A stretch of 64,000 nt of DNA from Candidatus Omnitrophota bacterium (GTDB lineage: Bacteria; CAIJMQ01), in assembly GCA_018812925.1 (NCBI GenBank), contig JAHJCU010000004.1:432289-496288 (forward strand), given 5' to 3'. Numbering within the stretch: position 1 is the stretch's first letter; each line of letters starts with the position of its first letter. Positions 1-10,864 of this stretch are shown here, piece by piece. The notes under the pieces were generated by a model that was given only the letters and a program-made list of their open reading frames with translations, ran no database searches and was not told where the DNA came from. The position numbers were made by a program, and so were the translations under genes.

Positions 1-392
1 CCCAAAAACGGGAAGTCGAAAAACCCGACAGCCACTTTATATGTCCCTATTACCCCCTCCCCCGTGATGACAGCTTCTTTTAGACCTGTCTTTTCTTGCG
101 CTTCTTTAATTCTCTGTGGATATTTTTTGCTGTCTTCAAACTTTAGGGGGTCAACCGATTCAAGATTGGCATCCATTTCCTCAAAGGTGTCGTCTTCTAA
201 TAATTGAGATAATCTTTCTTTTGCAGATAATCGAAAATGGTAGCCGCATTTTGGACAAACCTTAAAGTTTTTTATCAATTGCTCCGTATAAAGAATTCTT
301 GAGCAAGCAAGACATTTTGACCAAAGCCCTTCAGGTATGCCTTTTCTCTTTTTAGGTTTTAATATATATTCTACGCTTCTCTTCCATGCCAT
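1..392 (-). CDS. accD: Acetyl-CoA carboxylase carboxyltransferase subunit beta (N-terminal part, runs off window start)
   Basis: Reverse-strand translation MAWKRSVEYILKPKKRKGIPEGLWSKCLACSRILYTEQLIKNFKVCPKCGYHFRLSAKERL... has the AccD zinc ribbon; open at the window edge, not in the ORF track. Confidence 0.9.
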   Translation of the reverse strand, partial: MAWKRSVEYILKPKKRKGIPEGLWSKCLACSRILYTEQLIKNFKVCPKCGYHFRLSAKERLSQLLEDDTFEEMDANLESVDPLKFEDSKKYPQRIKEAQEKTGLKEAVITGEGVIGTYKVAVGFFDFPFL

Positions 393-647
393 ATTATTCC
401 CTCGCTTACGCCCGATAGCAACGAGTAGCAAGAGAGTAGAGAAAAGATTTCCCTATACCTGCCTGTCCCGTTGTGAACAAAAGAACCTTATATGACCACT
501 TTCTATTCTCTGCTTATTTGACAAAGCAGTTTACTAAAGGACGAAAGCTATTGTCAAATACCTTGAGCTAACATCCGCACACGGCAACCATTTATTTTCT
601 TTTTCAAAAATATTAAATACCGACGATTTTATTCTAAAATTTTAGCG

Positions 648-974
648 TTAAAAGCCCACTGCTTCTTTTATTATCTTTTTTACCGTATTTTTCGCGAAAT
701 TGCTTCTTGTTTTGTGTTGAGGTAAAACTAAAATAGCAAGCGGGAAGCTTTTAATAATTTTTAAGAACAACTTCTGATTTGTCTGGGCTATATTTTCGGC
801 AATAATAACCATCTCATAGCCTTGGGCACTTAAATTTTTAATTAAATCCTCAGCTTCTTCCAAGTTTTTGCAGTCAAAGAGCCTAAATCCAAGTGATATT
901 AACGGCAAAAGTTCTTTTTTATTCCCCAAAGCCGCTAGTTTTTTGTCTTCCATATCGATTTTAGCCATTTTCAT
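648..974 (-). CDS. V-type ATP synthase subunit F
   Basis: 108 aa, subunit F-like, in V-ATPase gene order next to C and E. Confidence 0.75.
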   Translation of the reverse strand: MKMAKIDMEDKKLAALGNKKELLPLISLGFRLFDCKNLEEAEDLIKNLSAQGYEMVIIAENIAQTNQKLFLKIIKSFPLAILVLPQHKTRSNFAKNTVKKIIKEAVGF

Positions 975-1975
975 GCGTCAAATGGTCCTATCCTCGCCTT
1001 AATTTCTTCTGAGGAAAGATTATGCAGCTTACCAACAAAGATTGTTCTAAGATTTCTAATCTCATTGTTTTTTGAGAAAACATATCTCAAAATAGGCTCA
1101 TATCCAAAAGCAGTGTATTTTGCACATGACAGATATTTCAAAAGCACAAGACAACACCTCTTTTCTATCTCGTAATCAAAGCTCTTAGAATCCTCTGTTC
1201 CTATGCCAGCTAAGATATCATAAGGTGTAAATTTTAAGCGCTGTGACAATTTATCTATTTGCTCTTTATTATAAGTTTCAATGAAAAATGTCTTATCCAG
1301 GAACCCCCCATCTATAAATAATTGACTGAATAAATCGGCTTGGGCATTATTGTTTCTGCACCTTATAAGAGTTTTAATATTAATTAAATCGATTTCTGTT
1401 TTAAAAAACCTGTTTGCAAACGAAACTTCTTTTGTAACATTCAATATCTGCTCATATAATTTCTTATCCAGAAACGTATCGAAAATCTGCCAATTGTCAG
1501 TTTTCTCATACATATTCCATATCTGACTTATAAAATCCCGATATATCTTGGGAAGAGAAGTCAAATCCTGTTCGGCAATTACCTTAATTGCAATCTCTTT
1601 TGAGATAAAACCTTCTTTTAACCAGTCTGCTTCTACATTTGTATATTTTGATTTTGCAATTAGTTTCAAATTATGGAAATCTCTTTTATAGAAAAAAGGC
1701 ATAATAAATTTATAATCTTTAAGAAAGCTTTTAAGTTCTTTCAATGTAGCAAACTCTTCTGAGTCTATCGAATCATCGAAATCGGGCAATGCTATCTTGC
1801 TGGCATATGCCGTAGGATTTAATATAGACTGCAATTGCGGCAAATCTTTGGAATCTGCCAATTGATAAAACATTGAGGTTGTGAGAAGTTTTGATTCCCA
1901 GAACCTTATTTTTGCCACAGCAAATGTAAACCCGGGGCTTTTTTTAATGCTTACTTTAGGAGATATCATTTCCAA
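971..1975 (-). CDS. V-type ATP synthase subunit C (AC39-like)
   Basis: 334 aa, subunit C-like; overlaps E and F genes. Confidence 0.8.
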   Translation of the reverse strand: MEMISPKVSIKKSPGFTFAVAKIRFWESKLLTTSMFYQLADSKDLPQLQSILNPTAYASKIALPDFDDSIDSEEFATLKELKSFLKDYKFIMPFFYKRDFHNLKLIAKSKYTNVEADWLKEGFISKEIAIKVIAEQDLTSLPKIYRDFISQIWNMYEKTDNWQIFDTFLDKKLYEQILNVTKEVSFANRFFKTEIDLINIKTLIRCRNNNAQADLFSQLFIDGGFLDKTFFIETYNKEQIDKLSQRLKFTPYDILAGIGTEDSKSFDYEIEKRCCLVLLKYLSCAKYTAFGYEPILRYVFSKNNEIRNLRTIFVGKLHNLSSEEIKARIGPFDA

Positions 1976-2558
1976 ATAATATTCGGCTTATTTTAACCTT
2001 TAAGTCATTCCTTTTTTCTTCAATGAGGGATTTAAATGAACAGTTTATTTCTTTTTTGGGCTTTTTTAATATGAAGCCGCCTGTTATTTCCTCTTTGTCT
2101 TCGGCAATTTTAATACTACTTTTGTCTTGGAGCTTTTCATTTATTTGCTTTAAAAACTCTTCCAAGGCTACCACTTTACAAAATTGTTTAGGCAATACAA
2201 TTTTGTTTTCACCCGGCTCTATCACCTGCAAAACCATTCTCTCTATCCACTTCATATATTCTTTAGTCGGGAAATTCTCAAGTTTTTTAAGCGCTTCGTT
2301 AAAAACAGCATCAAGTATATCGCTTTTAGTTTTTAGTATATCCTTTGCTTTCTTAACTCTTGCCTCCTGTAGCATATATTCTGTTAACTTTTTGGTGCTT
2401 ACTTTTACCTCTTGTATATTCTTTGCCTTAAGCTCTGCGACCTCTTTCATTATTTCTTGCTCTATGGTTTTGCATTGCTCTCTTGCCTTTTTTTTAATAT
2501 GCCAAATGTCTTTTTGGTTCTTCTCTTTTATTTTCTTTAAAATATCTTCTAATGCCAT
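1956..2558 (-). CDS. V-type ATP synthase subunit E
   Basis: 200 aa, N-terminal coiled coil and subunit E-like C-terminus; operon context. Confidence 0.8.
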   Translation of the reverse strand: MALEDILKKIKEKNQKDIWHIKKKAREQCKTIEQEIMKEVAELKAKNIQEVKVSTKKLTEYMLQEARVKKAKDILKTKSDILDAVFNEALKKLENFPTKEYMKWIERMVLQVIEPGENKIVLPKQFCKVVALEEFLKQINEKLQDKSSIKIAEDKEEITGGFILKKPKKEINCSFKSLIEEKRNDLKVKISRILFGNDIS

Positions 2559-2636
2559 AGTGAAATAACCTTTAAACTCTTTATTAAAACGTAATGTTAA
2601 CTATAAATCCAAATTCCGGTAGTAATGTCGCAATTC

Positions 2637-3113
<477 letters not shown>

Positions 3114-5126
3114 CTACCTCCCTTCGGCCCTACGACCCGTAGAGGCCGCAGACCTTTTAACTTTTGATATTATGTATTTACTTTCTTGGGCAAGCGGTTG
3201 AAAAGCTTCCCCTCCGCCCTGAAAAAAGTATGAAAAAAACTCTACAAACTGCAATCTTGTAGTATGAACAAAAGCCCCCAACGTATTAATAGCAATATTA
3301 AATAGATGCCCTACAATAATAATCAATAAAGCAGCAAGAATTCCCAAATAAGGAATCTGTTCTAAGGCAATTCCTGCAAGAATGTTTATGACAAGTGCAA
3401 TAATGCTGGTTGCCAATCCCAAGGCCATAAGACGGGAATAGGAGAGGATATTACCCACAAAATCTTTGGATTTCCATATAAATCCTCCAAGGCTAATCAA
3501 TACATTTAAAAGAGGGTTTCTGCCCTTCTTGAATAATGAGGAAACTATCATTATTCCAGCTCCCGCAATCATTATAAAAAGAGCTGCCTGACTAAATTTC
3601 GGGGATAGGAAACCCTGTTTTGAAATAATCCAAAGAATAGCCCCGGGCAAGATAATAAGATAAGACAACTGGTCAGCAAACGCATCGGCGAAATTTCTGC
3701 TTCTTAATTGTTCGTACATTTCGATGCCTATCCCAAGAAGTATATGAACAACACCAAAAGATAGGGCGAGAATAAAAAATTTCATAAGGTTCTCCAAAGG
3801 ATTGATTATAATTAATGCCTTAAGAACTTGAGGAAGTTCTGCAATCTCTATACCAAACCAGCCTCCGGTAACTATCCCCCAAAAAATTGTTGCAATTCCC
3901 CCAAGTAAAAAGAGGCGCAGGAATTGTTTGCCTTGGCTCCCAACCTTTATTTTCTTCATAGCAAGAAGGGTAAGAGTAATAAGAACAATCCCATAACCGG
4001 CATCCGTAAGGCATAATCCAAAGAACATAAAGAAAAAAGGCGCTACAAAGCCACTAGGGTCAACTTCGCCAAAATGGGGAAGACCAAAAAGCTTAGTTAT
4101 TGGCTGAAAAGGTCTAACTAAAACGGGATTTTTAATTTCAATAGGCGGAAATTCCCCCTCGTCAGGGTCAATATTTTCAATGTAAGTGGGATGGGTTTTG
4201 TTTTGTAATGTTTCTTTTATTTTGTTCATATCATCTTTTCTTACCCATCCCTGCAATACGAAAGTGGTTTCCGATTCACATAAATGTTCTTTTGCTTTTT
4301 CTCTTTGTAATCCAAACAAATACCAGTCGTGAACCATCATCAGTTTGTCTTTACACTTAAGCATTTGTTTTATTTTTTTGAAAAGCTTTTCTTTTTCCTT
4401 GAGCAAAGATTCTATTTGCTTTTCATAGGAATCTATCGCGTTAGAAGGTAACTTGTCACATAAAGAAAGATTTAGCGTTTCAAAACCTTCCTCCTTCAAC
4501 GCCGAGGAGATGTCACCTTCATTCTCTTTCCAATATATCAACATTAGATATGCAAAATCGACATCTGCGGATATGTTTTCCACATAAGTTGCACTTTTTT
4601 CACTTAATTTTTCGGTTAGCGAAATATATTTTACCTTTGGACCTTTTAAGAAAAGAGAATTTGTATTTTGGGTTTCTTTTGCCTGGCAGGGAGACCAAGA
4701 TAGATTTTTAAAAGGGGTAAGAAGAGCAATATCATTATGCATAGACGATATTTTGTCATCAATTTTAAAAATTTTATCTTTTATATCGTTAGTGTTTTTT
4801 ATTATTTCTTCATAATTAAAATTGCGTGCTGTTTTCTCAAATTCTTGTTTGTCTATTTCCACTCTTGCCGGGAAAAAATTCTCAACAAGCGTCTTGTTCT
4901 CGTTAAATTGTTCCAGAAAGGAAATGGTAGATTCTATATGAGTGATTTTTTCCGAGATATGCCTTGCTTCATTTTCAGGGTCATGACCTGAAAAATAATC
5001 ATCCAACGCGCCTTCTTCGAAGCTTTTTAAATGGATAAATTCGGCTTTTTGCAGTTGCCTAATAAGCGCTCCCTTGTCTTCTTTTAGCCCAATTATCCTA
5101 ATTTTCTGCATCTTTACTACAGACAT
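3114..5126 (-). CDS. V-type ATP synthase subunit I
   Basis: 670 aa with N-terminal coiled coil and 7+ TM C-terminal half (GLCLTDAGYG, SYSRLMALGLA, GHLFNIAINTLGAFVHTTRLQFVEFF). Confidence 0.95.
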   Translation of the reverse strand: MSVVKMQKIRIIGLKEDKGALIRQLQKAEFIHLKSFEEGALDDYFSGHDPENEARHISEKITHIESTISFLEQFNENKTLVENFFPARVEIDKQEFEKTARNFNYEEIIKNTNDIKDKIFKIDDKISSMHNDIALLTPFKNLSWSPCQAKETQNTNSLFLKGPKVKYISLTEKLSEKSATYVENISADVDFAYLMLIYWKENEGDISSALKEEGFETLNLSLCDKLPSNAIDSYEKQIESLLKEKEKLFKKIKQMLKCKDKLMMVHDWYLFGLQREKAKEHLCESETTFVLQGWVRKDDMNKIKETLQNKTHPTYIENIDPDEGEFPPIEIKNPVLVRPFQPITKLFGLPHFGEVDPSGFVAPFFFMFFGLCLTDAGYGIVLITLTLLAMKKIKVGSQGKQFLRLFLLGGIATIFWGIVTGGWFGIEIAELPQVLKALIIINPLENLMKFFILALSFGVVHILLGIGIEMYEQLRSRNFADAFADQLSYLIILPGAILWIISKQGFLSPKFSQAALFIMIAGAGIMIVSSLFKKGRNPLLNVLISLGGFIWKSKDFVGNILSYSRLMALGLATSIIALVINILAGIALEQIPYLGILAALLIIIVGHLFNIAINTLGAFVHTTRLQFVEFFSYFFQGGGEAFQPLAQESKYIISKVKRSAASTGRRAEGR

Positions 5127-5173
5127 CGTTTTATATCCTTCTCATTTTGCATTTTTAATTTTAAATTTTGAAT

Positions 5174-5485
5174 TTATTTAACTATCTCTTTAATAACAAT
5201 ATCTGTTGCTTTTTCTTTGTTTTTTGACGCCAATTGCTCAATTTTTTGTTTTTCTGCTTCCGCTTGTTTTATTATTTGGTCTGTCTCTTTTTTTGTTTCC
5301 TTTTTGACCTGCCCCTGCAACTGTTTTGTAAACTTTTGTTTTTCTGTTTCAACGCCTATGATAAGTTGTTCTCTTTGCTTTTTGGCTTCGGCTATCATCT
5401 TTTCCGTATCTTCGCGCGCCTTTATCAAGTCTTTTTCGGCTTTTTTTTCAGCTTTTTTTATCGCTTCTAAAGGTGAATTATTCAA
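5174..5485 (-). CDS. V-type ATPase peripheral stalk subunit G/H-like coiled coil
   Basis: 103 aa, Lys/Glu-rich coiled coil directly upstream of subunit I. Confidence 0.65.
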   Translation of the reverse strand: MNNSPLEAIKKAEKKAEKDLIKAREDTEKMIAEAKKQREQLIIGVETEKQKFTKQLQGQVKKETKKETDQIIKQAEAEKQKIEQLASKNKEKATDIVIKEIVK

Positions 5486-5568
5486 TGTTTTCCTCTCCGC
5501 ATTTAAAATAGTATTGTTTCTAGTTTTTAAGACGCCAATTGATTCTGCGTTAACTATAAACCTCTGGT

Positions 5569-6426
5569 TTAAATTTTAACTCCTATCATTTTCAGTATCC
5601 TACTTAAATCGTCATTAGAATAGTACTCTATAACGATAGAACCTCTCTTCCTGCCTGTTTTTAAAATGACTTTTGTTCCCAACGCTTTCTGAAGTTGGTC
5701 TTCTATGTATTGAATTTGCGCATCTTTCTTTTCAGTTTTTTTCTTTCCCTGCCCGCTTCGCAGCAGGCGGGTATGCGCAATTCTTTCCGTTTCTCTAACC
5801 GAAAACGAGCGTCCTTCCAATAGCTGTTTGTATAATTTTTCCCTTTCTTCCGGCGGCAAGGAAAGAAGAACTCTCCCATGCCCCTCGCTAATCGTCCCTT
5901 TCTTGATTTCGTTTTGAATGTTCTGGGGTAACTTCAATAACCTTAATGTATTTGCAACTGACGAACGATTTTTGCTTACGATTTTTGCAACATCTTCTTG
6001 AGATAAATTAAATTCCTCAATCAATGCTTTATAGCCTCCGGCCATTTCAATAGCGTTAAGCTCCGCCCTTTGAAGGTTTTCGACCAAAGCTAATTTTAAC
6101 TGGCTTTTGTTGTCCGCATCCCTAATAATTATGGGAATAGTTTTAAGACCCGCCGCTTTCGCCGCCCTCCAACGTCTTTCTCCGAAAATAATTTCGTAAT
6201 TATCACCCAAGGGCTTAACTGCGACCGGTTGAAGAACTCCGTCTTCCTTTATTGATTCTATTAGTCCCGTCATCTGGTCGGCATCAAAGTTTTTGCGCGG
6301 CTGAAACTTATTGGGAACGACCTTGTCTATTTCAATAAATTTAACAGTTTCCTTTAAAGAAGGAATTAAGGCCTCAAGCCCTCTTCCCAGCGCTCTTTTC
6401 TGCATTTCTTTTAACCTCCTTTGCAA
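5569..6426 (-). CDS. parB: Chromosome partitioning protein ParB
   Basis: ALGRGLEALIP start, GERRWRAAKAAG, HTH region; follows parA. Confidence 0.97.
   Translation of the reverse strand: MQRRLKEMQKRALGRGLEALIPSLKETVKFIEIDKVVPNKFQPRKNFDADQMTGLIESIKEDGVLQPVAVKPLGDNYEIIFGERRWRAAKAAGLKTIPIIIRDADNKSQLKLALVENLQRAELNAIEMAGGYKALIEEFNLSQEDVAKIVSKNRSSVANTLRLLKLPQNIQNEIKKGTISEGHGRVLLSLPPEEREKLYKQLLEGRSFSVRETERIAHTRLLRSGQGKKKTEKKDAQIQYIEDQLQKALGTKVILKTGRKRGSIVIEYYSNDDLSRILKMIGVKI
5748..5774. repeat. Family B element inside parB
   Basis: CCTGCCCGCTTCGCAGCAGGCGGGTAT, reverse complement of the pgk element. Confidence 0.85.
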
Positions 6427-7159
6427 GATTCAGATAACTTCTTGCTCCCTTAGAAAAAGAAGCATATAAAATCGCCGGCTTACCAAAACTTGGAGCTTCC
6501 GACAATCTGATGTTGCGAGGAATCAATGTTTTAAAAACTTTATCCTGAAAATAGTTTTTTACCTCTCTTATAACTTCTCTGGTCAAATTTGTTCTTAAAT
6601 CTACCATAACAAGAGCTATTCCGGCTATTTCTAACGAAGAATTAAACGAGTTTTTAATTTGATTTATAATACCAACGATTCGTCCCAACCCTTCCAAAGC
6701 ATAATATTCGCATTGAATGGGAATAATTACCGACTTTGCCGCAACAAGCGCATTTACGGTCAATAAACCCAATGAAGGAGGGCAATCTATAAAAATAAAG
6801 TCAAAATCGTCTTTTACCTGCTCAAGTTTCTTTTTTAGTATAAATTCCCGCGAAGGCATGTCAACCAATTCCACTTCGGCCCCGATTAAGCGCTCATTCG
6901 ATGGTAAAACATAAAGAGTTTTCATCTCAGTAGGAATCACCAAGTCCTTAATTCCCACATCCGATATAAAAAGCTCATACACAGTGTGAGTTATAATTTT
7001 ACCATTTATGCCAAAGCCTGCCGTAGCGTTAGCCTGCGGGTCAAGGTCTATAAGCAACACCCTATTCCTACTTATTGCCAAAGAAGCGGCAAGATTAACG
7101 GCGGTAGTCGTCTTCCCCACTCCGCCTTTTTGATTAACTATAGCTATTATTTCACCCAT
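6374..7159 (-). CDS. parA: Chromosome partitioning ATPase ParA/Soj
   Basis: NQKGGVGKTTTAVNLAASLA deviant Walker A, IDCPPSLGLLTVNAL. Confidence 0.97.
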   Translation of the reverse strand: MGEIIAIVNQKGGVGKTTTAVNLAASLAISRNRVLLIDLDPQANATAGFGINGKIITHTVYELFISDVGIKDLVIPTEMKTLYVLPSNERLIGAEVELVDMPSREFILKKKLEQVKDDFDFIFIDCPPSLGLLTVNALVAAKSVIIPIQCEYYALEGLGRIVGIINQIKNSFNSSLEIAGIALVMVDLRTNLTREVIREVKNYFQDKVFKTLIPRNIRLSEAPSFGKPAILYASFSKGARSYLNLAKEVKRNAEKSAGKRA

Positions 7160-7169
7160 CGTATCTAAT

Positions 7170-7258
7170 CAGAGGACAGAAAACAGAAGCCAGACGACAG
7201 ATATTACAAGAAATTACTAATTCTGCCATCTGTATCCTGTTAGCTGTCTTCTGTTATT
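7170..7258. repeat. CAGAAGACAGA-type intergenic hairpin repeat
   Basis: AGAGGACAGAAAACAGAAGCCAGACGACAG ... CTGCCATCTGTATCCTGTTAGCTGTCTTCTGTTATT; related stretches at 13145-13213, 13298-13376 and 15003-15073. Confidence 0.65.
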
Positions 7259-7263
7259 AATAA

Positions 7264-7279
7264 TGTTTCACGTGAAACA
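7264..7279. promoter_or_regulatory. parS centromere site
   Basis: TGTTTCACGTGAAACA, perfect 16-bp palindrome matching the parS consensus, just upstream of parA. Confidence 0.95.
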
Positions 7280-7300
7280 AATTGTTTTTCAAACATTAAT

Positions 7301-8548
7301 TTATTTTACAACTTCTTTCTGCCGACCGCCACCAAAAGACCGTTTCAATCCGTCGACAATCGTTTCCCCTATCCCTAAAGGCATAATTGTAAAAGAAGGA
7401 TTGTCTATAGTGCCCGTCAATCTGACCTTTCTTAAAACATTTCCAAAGCCGTCTATTATCGTTCCTAAAGTTTTGGTAATTGAAGTCCCTTTTAAAAGCT
7501 CGGACGAAGTATACAGCCCCAATACAAAATTTAATTTCTTGTTCCACCCAATATCACCCTTTGCCGTGATTCTTATCTCTGGGCCCTTGAGAACAGCATT
7601 CTCCGTATAAGCGTATCCTTCTGAAATGTCAAAATCCCCGTCAAATGTTGTTAGGGCAAAATCTTTAGACATAGCAGCAAGAGGCGAAAATGTAATCATA
7701 CGGCCAATCAAACCGACTTTACCAAGCTCGCCCTTTTCAATGTTAATTTTAGCTTTACCAAAAAGACTGGTTGGCTTGCCTAATTCTCCTGAGAAACTTG
7801 CATCTGAGAATAATATCCCAGATATAGCCCGCGAAGCACTCCACTGTTGTGAAAGAATACCAATGTCTACACTCTTAGTGTCCATTTTAAGATTAAAAAC
7901 CGCGGGGGTTTTCCCAAAATCTATATTCCCGCTTACGTATACGGTTCCGCCTGCAATCTGAATTTCACCATTTTTGATAACAAGATTTTTTTCATGTAAA
8001 CTACAATCAGCTTTCAAGTCCCGAGCAGATAATTTGCCCCATTGAACCATAGAACGCTTTATTTTGGCATCTATTGTAGGCAACCCTCCTTTTACATTTA
8101 CTATGAATTCGCCGGCTAATTGAGAAAACTCAATTGGGAAAAGAAAATTGTCTGCAAAGAAAGAGACCTTATCCGAAGAAAAAGTTCCGCTTGAAACAGT
8201 TTCAACTCCTTTTTCAATTGTTACGTCAGCCGATAAAGATATTTGCCCGTCATACTTTATTCCCGGAGAATGTTTTTCTAATAAGGATTCTAAATTTAAA
8301 AGATTTAGGTCTTTTGCATTTATATGGAAACTGCCCATTTCAGCGCAAAAACCCTTTATATGCGTGGAAAAAGTAATAAACAAAGATATGAGAAAAATAA
8401 CTGCAAAAGTTCCAACTCTTCGCATTGCCTGCCTCGCCAAAGACCATTGGGATCCCTCTGGTTGAACAAGAGACAAGCACTGAGAGGTAGGTAGCGAGTC
8501 AAGTCCAGCCTTAATTACACTTTTTTCAACTCTGGACGATTTATCCAT
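7301..8548 (-). CDS. AsmA-like C-terminal domain protein
   Basis: 415 aa, repetitive beta-rich AsmA/TamB-like sequence (KNGEIQIAGGTVYVSGNIDFG..., C-terminal GTIDNPSFTIMP). Confidence 0.65.
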   Translation of the reverse strand: MDKSSRVEKSVIKAGLDSLPTSQCLSLVQPEGSQWSLARQAMRRVGTFAVIFLISLFITFSTHIKGFCAEMGSFHINAKDLNLLNLESLLEKHSPGIKYDGQISLSADVTIEKGVETVSSGTFSSDKVSFFADNFLFPIEFSQLAGEFIVNVKGGLPTIDAKIKRSMVQWGKLSARDLKADCSLHEKNLVIKNGEIQIAGGTVYVSGNIDFGKTPAVFNLKMDTKSVDIGILSQQWSASRAISGILFSDASFSGELGKPTSLFGKAKINIEKGELGKVGLIGRMITFSPLAAMSKDFALTTFDGDFDISEGYAYTENAVLKGPEIRITAKGDIGWNKKLNFVLGLYTSSELLKGTSITKTLGTIIDGFGNVLRKVRLTGTIDNPSFTIMPLGIGETIVDGLKRSFGGGRQKEVVK

Positions 8549-10263
8549 GTTTGCGCCAATATATTGATTACATTACCACATAAGAAATATAATACCAATC
8601 CCGATGGGAAATTATAAAAGATAAATAGCATAAAAATAGGAAACATCAACATCATCGGCTGAGATGTCCCCGTGCTTCCGGAAACCTTCTGCTGTACAAA
8701 CGTTACCCCAGTCATTATTATCGGCAGAATATTGATGGCTGATCCAATATAGGGAAGACTGAAGGGCAAAGAAAGGGCATCCGGTAGCGAAAGGTCTTTT
8801 ATCCAGAAGATGAAAGGGGCACCTCTTAATTCAATAACAGAACGCAAGGTCATGAACAACCCTATAAAAATAGGGAATTGAAGCAGCATTGGCAAGCACC
8901 CTCCTGCAGGATTTACTTTATGCCGCCGATATAACTCCATAACCTCTTTGTTCATTCTTTGAGCATCGTCCTTAAATTCCTTCCTTAGCTTTTCCATTTC
9001 GGGTTGTAATTTGCGCATTTCTTTCATAGATTTGAAACTTTTTAAGGAGAGAGGAAGAAGAACAAGATTAATAAGAACAGTCAAGAGAATTATTGCAACT
9101 CCGTAATTCTTGGTAAGCCTATGGAAGAATTTAAGAATATGGACTATCTGGAAGAAATTGCCAAACTTCCCGTAATCTACTATTTTCGATGTTTCTCGTC
9201 CAATCTGATGTAAATTCTCCAGTTTTTTGGGGCCTAAATACATCTGGAAAGAAAATTCGTTTGTTTGCGAAGGGCTAAGAGAAGGTATTGCTACTTTTAA
9301 TCCTATTGTCTTTTCTTCACTCTCATTCTTGTGTATGTAAGCGCTTTTGACATCTTCATTGGGTATTAAAATTTTCGCAAAATACTTATTCTGCAAAGCC
9401 ACCCAACCAATTTGTCCATATACTGTTTTTTCCACAATTTTGTTTTGAGAGCCTCTGCCAAATTTCTCTCGTTTTAATTGGTTGTCGACAAAAACTGCAG
9501 GTTCAAATTTGGTATAAGCGCGAATGCCATCGTCAATACCCACATCCGGACCACAAGTTATGAGGAAATTATTGTTTTCAAAAACACTGGAGCCAATATT
9601 CTCCACTATAATTTTTACGCCTATCAAATATGAATCCGGCTCGAAAACAAATTCCTTTTTAACCGCGATAACACCCGGTATTTCCTGAATTAGTTGGACT
9701 TTATCTGATCCCGTCCTTACCAATTTGTAATTGTTTTTCTCCGACCATATTAATGTGTTGTTTTTGTCTATGATTTTCAAGAAAGGGGGTAGGGAATCAT
9801 GGTAAAGCTCGCTAAAAGATATTAATTCAACACCTTTGTCTTTGGCAGATTCTTTTAGCTGCGAAACCTCATATCTTAATTTTTCTATCGAATATAAAAC
9901 GGGTGAATTTATATCTGCATCCCGAGACATTGACTGTTGACGAAATTGTTGCTGTGCCTTTTGCAATTGCTGCTCTAATTGTCCAACTCCGACGTCCCTT
10001 GTTTCATATTCATTTAATCTATAGCTTCTAATTCCGCCCTTTTCTGAGAGCAAAGCAGTATATAGAGGCAATTTGATTGCAATTTCTTCAGATTGAGCAA
10101 TTTCGAGCACCGCTTCATTTAATAACCGTTCTGTTTTTTCTTCGCTTTTTTCTTGGCTTTCTTCTAATTGCCCTTGCTTTTTAGGTTGGGGAGCATTAAT
10201 AAACGAAAAAGCGAAAAGAACAATGATTATTAGAAAAACAGCCAATATTAATCTTTTTTCCAT
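8515..10263 (-). CDS. yidC: Membrane protein insertase YidC
   Basis: 582 aa; periplasmic domain plus YidC/Oxa1 core (YRRHKVNPAGGCLPMLLQFPIFIGLF). Confidence 0.97.
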   Translation of the reverse strand: MEKRLILAVFLIIIVLFAFSFINAPQPKKQGQLEESQEKSEEKTERLLNEAVLEIAQSEEIAIKLPLYTALLSEKGGIRSYRLNEYETRDVGVGQLEQQLQKAQQQFRQQSMSRDADINSPVLYSIEKLRYEVSQLKESAKDKGVELISFSELYHDSLPPFLKIIDKNNTLIWSEKNNYKLVRTGSDKVQLIQEIPGVIAVKKEFVFEPDSYLIGVKIIVENIGSSVFENNNFLITCGPDVGIDDGIRAYTKFEPAVFVDNQLKREKFGRGSQNKIVEKTVYGQIGWVALQNKYFAKILIPNEDVKSAYIHKNESEEKTIGLKVAIPSLSPSQTNEFSFQMYLGPKKLENLHQIGRETSKIVDYGKFGNFFQIVHILKFFHRLTKNYGVAIILLTVLINLVLLPLSLKSFKSMKEMRKLQPEMEKLRKEFKDDAQRMNKEVMELYRRHKVNPAGGCLPMLLQFPIFIGLFMTLRSVIELRGAPFIFWIKDLSLPDALSLPFSLPYIGSAINILPIIMTGVTFVQQKVSGSTGTSQPMMLMFPIFMLFIFYNFPSGLVLYFLCGNVINILAQTWINRPELKKV

Positions 10264-10413
10264 AAAATAAACCTCACTTTGCTTGACCCGTAAAGAAATT
10301 TATTTCTAACGGGTCTTTTAACCACGATTACACTCTAATATCATGTCGAAAGAAGATTAGAGCGATTAAAATAATAAGGAATATATAATCTGTTGAAACC
10401 TTATATTCCAAAG

Positions 10414-10629
10414 TCACTTCACTGGATCATAACCCCCGGGGTGAAACGGGTGACACTTAAAAATTCTAACCAATGCGTAAAAAATGCCTTTCAGTGAACC
10501 TTTTTTTTCTATAGCTTCATAAGCGTACTGGGAACAACTAGGATAGAAACGGCAACATTTTAATGATAATGGGGAAATACAACGTTTATAAAAAATCAAC
10601 AACTTTAATAAGACTACCCGCATATCCAT
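10414..10629 (-). CDS. yidD: Membrane protein insertion efficiency factor YidD
   Basis: [39 protein letters not shown]. Confidence 0.95.
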   Translation of the reverse strand: MDMRVVLLKLLIFYKRCISPLSLKCCRFYPSCSQYAYEAIEKKGSLKGIFYALVRIFKCHPFHPGGYDPVK

Positions 10630-10723
10630 ATTTAGTATATAGTGACAAAATTTACGGAAACTTCTCTTAATCTTAAAATTTTTAGCTATAAGAGACGATT
10701 GCTGGCAACAGAATCTCCGCCTT

Positions 10724-10864
10724 TTAGTCTACAGAAATTCTTTTTCTACCTTTTTTCCTGCGTCTGGTTAAAATCTTTCTGCCGTCTTTACTTTTCGATC
10801 TTTTTAAGAAGCCGTGTGTCCTGCTTCTCTTCCTTTTAGATGGTTGGTAAGTTCTTTTAGGCAT
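10724..10864 (-). CDS. rpmH: 50S ribosomal protein L34
   Basis: Read from sequence, not in ORF track: [46 protein letters not shown]. Confidence 0.96.
   Translation of the reverse strand: MPKRTYQPSKRKRSRTHGFLKRSKSKDGRKILTRRRKKGRKRISVD

Noticed and set aside
2023-2568. 181-aa plus-strand ORF
   Set aside because: Antisense to the V-ATPase subunit E gene; composition typical of a shadow ORF.
10642-10839. 65-aa plus-strand ORF
   Set aside because: Antisense to rpmH; the real gene is on the minus strand.
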